Origin: Gemmatimonas phototrophica
GTDB taxonomy: Bacteria; Gemmatimonadota; Gemmatimonadetes; Longimicrobiales; Gaopeijiaceae
Direction: 5' to 3'
Assembly: GCA_945876015.1 (NCBI GenBank)
Contig: CAMCNM010000001.1
Span: 1-25,230, forward strand
Length of the DNA: 25,230 nt
In this document: piece by piece, positions 1-6,747 of the stretch
Numbering within the stretch: position 1 is the first letter of the stretch
Layout: each line of letters opens with the position of its first letter
The notes under the pieces: generated by a model
What the model was told of the DNA's origin: nothing
What the model saw: the letters and a program-made list of their open reading frames with translations, nothing else
Database searches by the model: none
Position numbers and translations under genes: made by a program

Positions 1-156
1 CGTGACGCCGGAGGGGCGACTTCCGCGCTGGCCGAATGGCTGAGCGACGTGGCGGCGCGGGCCTCCGCCGGGGTCGCGGGGCGCCGCTATATTGCGGCTC
101 ATCTCGGCGCTGCGGGACGTACGGCGGACCTTCTGTCCCGCCTGCTGCGCCGGTAG
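1..156 (+). CDS. C-terminal end of a glycosyltransferase, possibly Kdo transferase (partial)
   Basis: The first reading frame is open from base 1 to a TAG at 154-156, giving the last 51 residues of a protein whose start lies outside the window. It reads as an alpha-helical tail: ALAEWLSDVAARAS, then AGRRYIAAHLGAAGRTADLL, then SRLLRR. A small-residue turn, an AxRRY/W helix and a closing RTxxLLxxLL helix are typical of the C-terminus of GT-B glycosyltransferases. The GAxxRTxxLL pattern in particular recalls 3-deoxy-D-manno-octulosonic acid transferase (WaaA/KdtA), which adds Kdo to lipid A. That is recognition from a short fragment, so the exact family is uncertain. The rhodanese gene follows 60 bases later on the same strand. 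Confidence 0.5.
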   Translation, partial: RDAGGATSALAEWLSDVAARASAGVAGRRYIAAHLGAAGRTADLLSRLLRR

Positions 157-216
157 CGCACGCTCCTTGCAAATGCGATCGGGGTGGAGGTCCGTCCCCC
201 CGGAGGAACCAGGCCG

Positions 217-570
217 ATGCAAACGGGCGGCAGCCACGCTCCCGCGATTCCGGAGATCACGCCGAAGGAGCTCAAGGCGCGACTCGACCGGAAGGATCCG
301 ATCGTGCTCCTCGACGTACGCGAACTCCACGAGGCCGCGATCGCCGACCTGCCCGAGATCGGGCAGCTCAGGATTCCCATGCGCGAGCTGCCGGCTCGCG
401 TGGGTGAGCTGGATCCCGCGGCCGAGCTGATCATCTATTGCCGGTCCGGAGCGCGCAGCGGGCGAGCCACCCTGGACCTTCAAGCGGCTGGCTTCACGCG
501 CGTGTTCAACCTGCAGGGGGGCATGCTCAAGTGGCGCCAGGACGTGGATCCGTCGGTCCGCGCCTACTGA
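217..570 (+). CDS. Single-domain rhodanese-like sulfurtransferase
   Basis: A 117-residue protein made of one rhodanese domain. Rhodaneses carry sulfane sulfur on a catalytic cysteine, moving it between donors and thiol acceptors. The domain shows the N-terminal I-x-P-x-E-L-K-A-R-L segment (about 12-23), the LLDVRE strand (31-36), and the active-site loop YCRSGARS with Cys75 as the persulfide carrier. The GFxxVxNLQGGMxxW motif near the end (92-106) is also present. There is no signal peptide, so it is probably cytoplasmic. I chose ATG 217 over GTG 184 because a GGAGG lies at 202-206 with a 10-base spacer, and the extra 11 residues from GTG are not conserved-looking. It follows the glycosyltransferase tail and precedes an exported protein, with no obvious functional link to either. 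The substrate is unknown. Confidence 0.9.
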   Translation: MQTGGSHAPAIPEITPKELKARLDRKDPIVLLDVRELHEAAIADLPEIGQLRIPMRELPARVGELDPAAELIIYCRSGARSGRATLDLQAAGFTRVFNLQGGMLKWRQDVDPSVRAY

Positions 571-596
571 TCCCTCCTCAATTGGTCATTCCGCCG

Positions 597-2075
597 ATGC
601 GCCGCCTCCCGCTCCTCCTCCTGGCCGCGCTCTGCTGGTCCTGCGTCGGTGACGCCGGGTCCTCGTCCGGCGGTGTGCCGATCCCCGCCCCCGGTGCCGA
701 GCCCGTGGCCGCCGCCGAGGCCGCGCCGGACGCATCGCCCGATGCGGAACCCTTGCAACCCGCGCCCGCGTCCGGTGGGCAGCAGGCCTCGGGTCAGATC
801 CCCGCTCCCGACGCCCGACCCGTATTCGAGCGCCCCGAGCACGTCCGCGCGCTCTACCTCAACGCCTGGGCCGCCGGCTCGACCAAGCGGATGGATCAGA
901 TGATCGAGGTCGCGCGGCGCACCGAGATCAACTCGTTCGTGATCGACATCAAGGACGCGTCCGGGTTCGTCAGCCATCGCACGGGTGTTCCCGTCGCCAA
1001 GGCCATCGGCGCGACCGGCGAGATCCGCATCCGCGATCTGCCCGGATTGCTGAAGAAGCTCGAGGCCGCGGGCATCTATCCGATCGCGCGCATCGTGATC
1101 GTGCGCGATCCCATCCTCGCGAAGGCGCGCCCCGCGCTCGCCGTCCAGGATTCTTCGGGTGGAGCCTGGGTGGACGGGAAGGGGATCATCTGGATGAACA
1201 TCGCCAACCGCGATCTGTGGGATTACGAGCTCGATCTCGCCGAAGAGGTCGTCGAGCTCGGCTTCCCCGAGATCCAGTGGGACTACGTGCGGTTCCCGGA
1301 CGCGCCCCGGGGCGAGATGGCGCACGCCCGCTTTCCGGGGACGAATGGGAGAGCGAAGGAAGAGGTGGTGCGCGCGTTCCTGGAGTACGCCGACCAGCGC
1401 CTCGATTCGTTGGGCCTCGACGTGACCCACACGGCCGACGTCTTCGGCATCACGACGTCCACGGTGGACGTCGGGATCGGGCAGGTCTGGGAGCGCTTCA
1501 TCGACCGGGTGGACTACGCGCTGCCGATGGTCTATCCGTCGCACTACTACCGGGGGAGCTTCGGCTACGACAGGCCGAACTCCTATCCCTACGAGATCGT
1601 GCGCGCGGCTTTGGAGCGGGCAATGGAGCGCTCGCAGTCGGTGCCCGGAGCCGGGAAGATCCGCCCCTATCTTCAGGACTTCTCCCTCGGGCAGCCCGCC
1701 TATGGCGCGCCCGAGGTGAGAGCGCAGATTCAGGCCACGTACGACGCCGGGGTCGAGGACTGGGTGCTCTGGAACGCGGGCAGTCACTACTCGGAGGACG
1801 CGCTGCAGCCCGAGGACGGTTGGAAGGAGGAGCCGACACTCCGCATCGGGAACAGGCTGGTCCCGATGTCCAGGCGCTTCGAGGCGCTCAAGGCCCCCGC
1901 GGCCGCCGCCCCCGCGCCCAAGCGTGAGGAGTCCAGACCGGCGGCGCCCCCGAAGCGCGAGGAGCCTAGGCCGGAACCCGCGGCCGCGCCAACCGAGCGG
2001 ACCCTGCCCCGTGTCCTCGACGCGGATTCGCTGCGCCGCTGGATCGACTCCGTCAACTCCGCGCGGGATCGGTGA
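597..2075 (+). CDS. Putative glycoside hydrolase (DUF4015 type), exported
   Basis: A 492-residue protein with a hydrophobic N-terminal signal (MRRLPLLLLAALCWSC). Cys16 could be a lipidation site, but the box is not canonical. Residues about 20-75 are a low-complexity Pro/Ala/Glu linker. Residues about 78-405 match the DUF4015 'putative glycoside hydrolase' TIM-barrel family: VRALYLNAWAAGS opens the barrel, FVIDIKDASG, IARIVIVRDP, PEIQWDYVRFP and ALPMVYPSHYY follow, and VEDWVLWNAGSHY closes it. The acidic residues in IQWDYVRFP and HTADVFG are candidates for catalysis, but no activity is established for this family. The C-terminal tail holds a repeated KREEPRP-like segment rich in Pro and Ala. 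I prefer ATG 597 to the upstream 438 start because the signal peptide begins there and the earlier stretch overlaps the rhodanese out of frame. It overlaps the next gene by four bases (GTGA). Confidence 0.82.
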   Translation: MRRLPLLLLAALCWSCVGDAGSSSGGVPIPAPGAEPVAAAEAAPDASPDAEPLQPAPASGGQQASGQIPAPDARPVFERPEHVRALYLNAWAAGSTKRMDQMIEVARRTEINSFVIDIKDASGFVSHRTGVPVAKAIGATGEIRIRDLPGLLKKLEAAGIYPIARIVIVRDPILAKARPALAVQDSSGGAWVDGKGIIWMNIANRDLWDYELDLAEEVVELGFPEIQWDYVRFPDAPRGEMAHARFPGTNGRAKEEVVRAFLEYADQRLDSLGLDVTHTADVFGITTSTVDVGIGQVWERFIDRVDYALPMVYPSHYYRGSFGYDRPNSYPYEIVRAALERAMERSQSVPGAGKIRPYLQDFSLGQPAYGAPEVRAQIQATYDAGVEDWVLWNAGSHYSEDALQPEDGWKEEPTLRIGNRLVPMSRRFEALKAPAAAAPAPKREESRPAAPPKREEPRPEPAAAPTERTLPRVLDADSLRRWIDSVNSARDR

Positions 2076-2995
2076 CCGAGCAGGACTGGAGGAGGTCGGC
2101 CACCCGGGTCGCCGCGGCCCGGATTCCTTCCTGGGTCGATCGGGAGCTCTATCCGTTCACGGCGCGCCGCATCGAGATCGAGGGCGAAGGCGCGCTGAGC
2201 TACGTGGACGAGGGCCCGCAGGACGGTCCGCCGATCGTGTTCGTGCACGGCACGCCGACCTGGTCCTTCGACTGGCGCCACCTGATCCTCGGGTTGCGCG
2301 GCACCCACCGCTGCCTCGCCCCCGACCATCTCGGCTTCGGCCTCTCGGAGCGCCCCTTCGGCGCCGAGTACACGCCCGAAGCGCACGCCGGCCGATTCCG
2401 CTCCTGGCTGGACGCGCTCGAGCTCGAGAACGTGACGCTCGTGGTGCATGACTTCGGCGGCCCGATCGGACTTCCGGCCGCCCTCGATCGCACCGGACCG
2501 GTGACCCGGCTCGTCGTGCTCAACTCCTTCATGTGGAGCTTCGAGGACGACCCGGATATGGCGCGCAAGGCGCGCTTCGCGGGTGGGAGCGTGGGGCTGT
2601 GGCTGTACCGCAACCTGAACGCGTCGCTCCGCATCATCACGCCATCCGCGTACGCCGATCGGAAGAAGCTGACCAAGCGCATCCATGGCCAGCTGCTCGC
2701 GCCGTTCGTCGGCATCGACTCGCGCGAGCGCGTGCTCTGGGCGCTGGCCCACGCGCTGCTCGGGTCCTCGGCGTTCTACCAGGGCCTCTGGGATCAGCGT
2801 GCTGCGCTGGCCGATCTGCCCGCTCTCATCATCTGGGGGATGCGCGATCCCGCGTTTCCGCCCAGGCTTCTCGCGCCTTGGCGCGAGGCGCTGCCGAACG
2901 CGGAGGTGGTCGAGCTGCCCGTCGGGCACTGGCCGCAGGAAGAGGCGCCCGACGAGGTGACCGAAGCGGTGAGGCGGTTCGTCACGCCGACGTAA
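2072..2995 (+). CDS. Alpha/beta hydrolase, haloalkane-dehalogenase-like
   Basis: A 307-residue cytoplasmic alpha/beta-hydrolase. It starts at a GTG overlapping the previous stop (GTGA), so translation is probably coupled. The oxyanion-hole motif HGTPTWSFDWR is at 59-69 and APDHLGFGLSERP at 83-95. The nucleophile elbow is VVHDFGGPIG with Asp127, so the nucleophile is an aspartate as in haloalkane dehalogenases, not a serine. The catalytic acid is probably Asp259 (WGMRDP) and the base His286 (GHWPQEEAP). In characterised dehalogenases the residue after the nucleophile is a halide-binding Trp; here it is Phe128. The true substrate may therefore be another ester, epoxide or lactone, and the OleB-type beta-lactone decarboxylases are one alternative relative. 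The gene ends five bases from the convergent ABC exporter. Confidence 0.85.
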   Translation: MTEQDWRRSATRVAAARIPSWVDRELYPFTARRIEIEGEGALSYVDEGPQDGPPIVFVHGTPTWSFDWRHLILGLRGTHRCLAPDHLGFGLSERPFGAEYTPEAHAGRFRSWLDALELENVTLVVHDFGGPIGLPAALDRTGPVTRLVVLNSFMWSFEDDPDMARKARFAGGSVGLWLYRNLNASLRIITPSAYADRKKLTKRIHGQLLAPFVGIDSRERVLWALAHALLGSSAFYQGLWDQRAALADLPALIIWGMRDPAFPPRLLAPWREALPNAEVVELPVGHWPQEEAPDEVTEAVRRFVTPT

Positions 2996-3000
2996 CGCAA

Positions 3001-4812
3001 CTATGCCGCGGGCGCCCGCGTGAACTGCAGCGCGTGCAGACGCGCGTAGAGCCCGCCGCGCTCGAGCAGCTGCTGGTGACTCCCTTCTTCACGCAGCTCC
3101 CCGTGGTGCATCACCAGGATGCGGTCCGCGCCCTTCACGGTGGACAGTCGGTGCGCGATCACCAGGCTGGTGCGCCCCTTGAGCAGCTCGTCCGTGGCCA
3201 TCTCGATCTGGGCCTCGATCTCCGAGTCCACCGAGCTGGTGGCTTCGTCGAGCACGAGGATCGGGGGATCGAACGCGAGCGCGCGCGCGAACGACACCAG
3301 CTGGCGCTCGCCTACCGAGAGCGATGTCCCGCGCTCGCCGAGCGGCTGGTCGTATCCCTTCGGCAGTCGGCGGATGAGCCGGTCCGCGCCCACCCGCCGA
3401 GCCGCTTCGACCACCAGCGCCTCGTCGATCTCGTTCTCGCCCAGCCGGATGTTGTAGCGGACGTCCTCGCTGAACAGGAAGACGTCCTGCAGCACGAGCC
3501 CGATGCGCCCCCGCAGATCGCCGAGGGAGAGGTGCTGGATCGGCACTCCGTCGAGCAGGATCTCGCCCCGCTGCGGGTCGTAGAAGCGCATCAGGAGGTT
3601 GATGATCGTGGTCTTCCCGGCGCCGGTGTGTCCGACGATCGCGAGCTTCTCGCCCGGCGCCGCGCGGAACGAGAGGCCGCGGATCACCCAGTCCGGCTCG
3701 CCGCTCTCGCGCTTCCCGTACGCGAACCACACGTCCCGGAACTCGATCTCGCCTCGTGTGGCGCGTGGCAGCTCGACCGCGGGCTCCGGATCGACGATGT
3801 CGAGCTGGCCGTCGAGCAGCCGGAACACCCGCTCGGACGACGCCATCGCGGCCTGGAGCAGGTTGTATTTCTCCGAGAGGTCCTGGATCGGGCGGAAGAA
3901 GCGCCGCGCGTACTGGAGGAAGGCCGCGACCACGCCCACCGTCACCGTCCCCTGGAGGATCTCGCCTCCGCCGTACCAGAGGATCAGCGCGAGCGCGACC
4001 GCGGTGAACACCTCGATGATCGGGAAGAACAGCGCGTAGTACGTGATCGAGCGGAGGTGCGCCTCCAGATAGTGCTGGTTGATCTCGGTGTGCGTCTTCG
4101 CGTCGGCGGCCTCGCGGTTGAAGAGCTGCACCACGCGTACGCCGGTGATCCGCTCGTGCAGGAAGGCGTTGATGCGCGCCAGCCGCACGCGGATGTCACG
4201 GTACACGTCGCGGATGCGCGCCCGGAACACGAACACGGCCACGAACACCAGCGGCAGCACCGCGAGCGTGACCAGTGCCATGCGCCAATCCATGCGCACC
4301 ATGACCATGACGATGAACAGGAGCGTGAAGAGGTCGCCGAACACGGTGACCACGCCCGAGCTGAACAGGTCGTTCAGCGTCTCTACGTCGCTGGTGATCC
4401 GGGTCATCAGGCGGCCGACCGGATTCTTGTCGTAGTACCGGAGGTCGGCCTTCTGCAGCTTGGCGAAGATCTCGGTGCGCAGGTCGTACATGACGGTCTG
4501 GCCGAGCCAGGTCGTCACGATCTCGGATAGATACTGGAGGACGAACATCGCCAGGCTGGCGGCCAGGAACGCGGCGCCCAGCAGGGCCAGCTGGCGCAGA
4601 TCGCCCGCTGGGATGGCTTCGTCGATCGCGAGCTGGGTGAGCTTGGGCCCCGCGATCTCCGCGCCGGCCAGGGCGAGCAGCATGACCAGCGCAGCCGCGA
4701 CCGGAAGCTTGTGGGGCTTCAGGTAGCGGAGCAGCCGGCGCATCAGGCGGGCGTCGTACGCCTTTCCGAGCGCCTCTTCCTCGTGGTGGGAGCTGCCGGA
4801 GCCTGCGGCCAT
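3001..4812 (-). CDS. ABC exporter half-transporter (fused permease and ATPase)
   Basis: A 603-residue protein with the type IV ABC exporter layout of MsbA/Sav1866. About six membrane helices fill residues 35-320, including VAAALVMLLALAGAEIAGP and LFTLLFIVMVMV. The nucleotide-binding domain occupies about 355-595. Walker A is GHTGAGKTT (about 393), the Q-loop LVLQDVFLFSEDV, Walker B ILVLDEATSSVDS (about 515) and the switch histidine IAHRLSTV (about 552). The ABC signature reads LSVGERQ, not the canonical LSGGQ. It should act as a homo- or heterodimer in the inner membrane and export a lipid, drug or peptide; no partner gene is adjacent. The start is ATG at 4812, with no strong ribosome binding site. 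It is divergent from the TerB gene and convergent with the hydrolase. Confidence 0.93.
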   Translation of the reverse strand: MAAGSGSSHHEEEALGKAYDARLMRRLLRYLKPHKLPVAAALVMLLALAGAEIAGPKLTQLAIDEAIPAGDLRQLALLGAAFLAASLAMFVLQYLSEIVTTWLGQTVMYDLRTEIFAKLQKADLRYYDKNPVGRLMTRITSDVETLNDLFSSGVVTVFGDLFTLLFIVMVMVRMDWRMALVTLAVLPLVFVAVFVFRARIRDVYRDIRVRLARINAFLHERITGVRVVQLFNREAADAKTHTEINQHYLEAHLRSITYYALFFPIIEVFTAVALALILWYGGGEILQGTVTVGVVAAFLQYARRFFRPIQDLSEKYNLLQAAMASSERVFRLLDGQLDIVDPEPAVELPRATRGEIEFRDVWFAYGKRESGEPDWVIRGLSFRAAPGEKLAIVGHTGAGKTTIINLLMRFYDPQRGEILLDGVPIQHLSLGDLRGRIGLVLQDVFLFSEDVRYNIRLGENEIDEALVVEAARRVGADRLIRRLPKGYDQPLGERGTSLSVGERQLVSFARALAFDPPILVLDEATSSVDSEIEAQIEMATDELLKGRTSLVIAHRLSTVKGADRILVMHHGELREEGSHQQLLERGGLYARLHALQFTRAPAA

Positions 4813-4981
4813 ATGGACTCAGGTCAGGGGACGGGCGGCGATCGAGCGGAGTGGTCCGCCCTACCCGTGGTCGCGAAATGCGGTCCCGGACGATCGGGGG
4901 TACCAAAGTGAGATCCCCAAGGCCGGGATGCCGTGGTATCTTGGATCTCGAGGTCAGGGTGCCCGATCAGGAGGAACCTGT

Positions 4982-5461
4982 ATGCTCAGCGGCATCAAGT
5001 CTCTATTCCATTCGGCGATGTTCCCGGATTCGCCGAGTCCGGATCTCCGGACCCGGGACACCCGCCTGGCGGCCTGCGCGCTCCTGCTTGAGTTGGCCCA
5101 CGCGGACGACGACTTCACCCACGCGGAGCGGGCGCACCTCACCTCCGCCGTGACCCGTCAGTTCGGGCTCGACGGGGCGCAGGCGGACGAGCTGGTGGCG
5201 CTCGCCGAGCGGGAGCGGGCCGAGGCGGTGGACCTCTGGCAGTTCACCAGCTTGATCAAGGAGCACTATTCCCGGGGCCAGAAGATGGTCCTGGTCGAGA
5301 TCATGTGGGGGCTGGTCTACGCCGACGGCCAGCTGGCCGCCAAAGCGGACCTCCTGATGCGGAAGATCTGCAATCTCCTGGACATCGAGCCGGGGTACCT
5401 TGCGCAGATCCGGAAACGCACCGAGAGTGGTGACGTCGCAAACCCGAACACGAGCAGCTGA
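4982..5461 (+). CDS. TerB-family tellurite-resistance-like protein
   Basis: A 159-residue cytoplasmic, mainly helical protein. Two TerB-type repeats are visible. The first is ALLLELAHADDDFTHAERAHL (about 33-53, quoted here in part from the LLLELAHADDDF core) and the second is VEIMWGLVYADGQLAAKADLL. Both carry the acidic AxxDGxxxxxE-like pattern that in TerB proteins forms a metal-binding site. TerB-like proteins occur in stress-related and membrane-associated systems, but the biochemical role of stand-alone members is not settled. The start ATG 4982 is fixed by an AGGAGG at 4969-4974 with a 7-base spacer; the upstream in-frame start at 4928 lacks one. A 49-residue membrane protein follows after 7 bases and a terminator closes the unit, so the two genes are probably one operon. 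Confidence 0.8.
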   Translation: MLSGIKSLFHSAMFPDSPSPDLRTRDTRLAACALLLELAHADDDFTHAERAHLTSAVTRQFGLDGAQADELVALAERERAEAVDLWQFTSLIKEHYSRGQKMVLVEIMWGLVYADGQLAAKADLLMRKICNLLDIEPGYLAQIRKRTESGDVANPNTSS

Positions 5462-5468
5462 GGAGCCG

Positions 5469-5618
5469 ATGCGCGACCTGGTCCCCGGGGGATACCTGTT
5501 CACCCACGCGGTCTTCTGGACCGTCGTGTCCCTCGTTGCGGTGGGCACGAACGCGGTGGCGATCATCCTGTCGGTCGGGATCGGCCTGCTGGTCCTGGAG
5601 ACGATCAAGGGCCGCTGA
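5469..5618 (+). CDS. Small single-pass or hairpin membrane protein, function unknown
   Basis: A 49-residue ORF starting seven bases after the TerB-like gene, with AGGAG at 5461-5465 just before ATG 5469 (a tight 3-base spacer). Nearly the whole protein is hydrophobic: YLFTHAVFWTVVSLVAVGTN and AVAIILSVGIGLLVLETIKG are enough for one long or two short membrane helices. It ends in the basic KGR. I do not recognise the family. Position, spacing and the shared terminator at 5656-5684 indicate co-transcription with the TerB-like gene, so it may anchor or regulate that protein at the inner membrane. The ORF can be extended upstream to 5400, but that part overlaps the previous gene out of frame and lacks a ribosome binding site. 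Confidence 0.6.
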   Translation: MRDLVPGGYLFTHAVFWTVVSLVAVGTNAVAIILSVGIGLLVLETIKGR

Positions 5619-5655
5619 CCGAGGCCACATCGAAGGTACATCGAGGTCACTGGAG

Positions 5656-5684
5656 CCGCGCCCGACGAGGGTGCGGTTTTTTTT
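5656..5684 (+). terminator. Rho-independent terminator of the TerB operon
   Basis: CCGCGCCC (5656-5663) pairs with GGGTGCGG (5669-5676), eight pairs including one G-U, around the loop GACGA. Eight consecutive T follow at 5677-5684. The T tract lies on the + strand only, so it terminates the upstream + genes and not the convergent lipoprotein gene ending at 5695. Confidence 0.88.
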
Positions 5685-5694
5685 CTCGTGTGCC

Positions 5695-6645
5695 TCAACG
5701 CTGGACGTGCCGGACCAGCCCGCGCAGTGGGTAGGCGGCGGTGCCGATGCGGAGGTCGCCGGCCACCTCGAACAGCGCGTCCACCGGCAGGAGCGGATCA
5801 TCGCCCTCGCCCGCCTCGATGTGGGCGGTCCTCACCTCGAGGTCGGCGGACATCTCCTGGCCGGCGGCTACCGCCCAGCGCACCGGCACCTCGCGGCGTG
5901 CCTTCTCGAACGCGCGCGTCTCGGTCCACGAGACCGTGATGTCGCGCCAAGGGATCTCGCTCGCGTCCGGCAGCCGGGCCCACCCCTCGTACGAGGCCGT
6001 TCCGCCCACCGGAACGTCGGTGCCGGAGAGCACCAGCTGAACCGAGTCTCCCGAGGTGAGGAACATCCAATCACCCGGAGGCGGCGACTCGCCGCGGTGC
6101 GCGCGCGCGAGGTCGAGCACGAGTCCGGGAAGGCGCCGATCGGAGAGCACGGCCGCTCCGTCCGCCACCAGGAACGTCTCACCCTGTGATCCGTGCCACT
6201 CCGCGCGCGTCGCGCCCATCTGCACCTCGAGCCGCCGCGGCCCCTCCTCGAAGAGCAGCGCCTCCAGCGACTCGCCCTCGCCGACCACCAGCCGGAGCCG
6301 TCCGCGCGGATGTAGGCGCCACGGCACCCGCGTCGGTGGCGTCTCCCAACTCTCCAGGAGAAATGCCTCCCAGACACCACCGCGCGACAGCCACGCGCGC
6401 GCGATCCGGTCCACGCCGCCCGGCCTGGTGCGCGAGTTGAAGAGCCAGGGCACGATCAGCGTGCTGTCGCCCACCGCGGTGAGGAACACGACCGCTCGCT
6501 CGTAGGCCCGTCCGGGGAGCGCGCCGGTGGCGCCGGGCAGGGCGGTGGAGTCCGGGTCCACGCCCGCCTGAGGAGCCTCGGCACGACACGCGGAGAGCCC
6601 GAGCGTCAGGGCCAGAGCGAGAAGAAGTCGGCGCGAAATGGGCAT
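5695..6645 (-). CDS. Lipoprotein of unknown function
   Basis: A 316-residue protein with a clear lipoprotein signal: basic MPISRR, a leucine-rich core and the lipobox LSAC with Cys20, followed by a Pro/Ala-rich linker. The mature part is rich in beta-strand patterns and tryptophan, for example WETPPTRVPWRLHPRGRL, GDWMFLTSGDSVQLVLSG and TVSWTETRAFEKARREVPV, which suggests one or two beta-sandwich or lipocalin-like domains. I do not recognise a family, and the lipocalin idea (CrtC/AttH-like) is weak inference. No catalytic motif stands out. It is convergent with the TerB operon and divergent from the symporter gene, with 102 bases between the two starts. It is predicted to sit in the outer or inner membrane facing the periplasm. 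Confidence 0.75.
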   Translation of the reverse strand: MPISRRLLLALALTLGLSACRAEAPQAGVDPDSTALPGATGALPGRAYERAVVFLTAVGDSTLIVPWLFNSRTRPGGVDRIARAWLSRGGVWEAFLLESWETPPTRVPWRLHPRGRLRLVVGEGESLEALLFEEGPRRLEVQMGATRAEWHGSQGETFLVADGAAVLSDRRLPGLVLDLARAHRGESPPPGDWMFLTSGDSVQLVLSGTDVPVGGTASYEGWARLPDASEIPWRDITVSWTETRAFEKARREVPVRWAVAAGQEMSADLEVRTAHIEAGEGDDPLLPVDALFEVAGDLRIGTAAYPLRGLVRHVQR

Positions 6646-6747
6646 CGTGGTCGAAGCTAGCGCACGTCGCCGGGCGGGACCAACGCATCATGGGGGAGCC
6701 CCGGCGGCCATTGTGGGCGCCGCGATCGCGGCGCAACTTGGCCGACC

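Noticed and set aside
438..596. N-terminal extension of the DUF4015 gene
   Set aside because: It overlaps the rhodanese gene in another frame, and the signal peptide begins at ATG 597.
1900..1990. KREE-type repeated segment near the end of the DUF4015 gene
   Set aside because: It is a short low-complexity Pro/Ala linker within a protein, not a DNA repeat or mobile element.
2533..4530. A 665-codon open frame on the + strand opposite the ABC exporter
   Set aside because: Its product is Arg/His/Asp-rich without motifs, while the opposite strand encodes a full ABC exporter with all ATPase motifs. It is a GC-rich antisense shadow.
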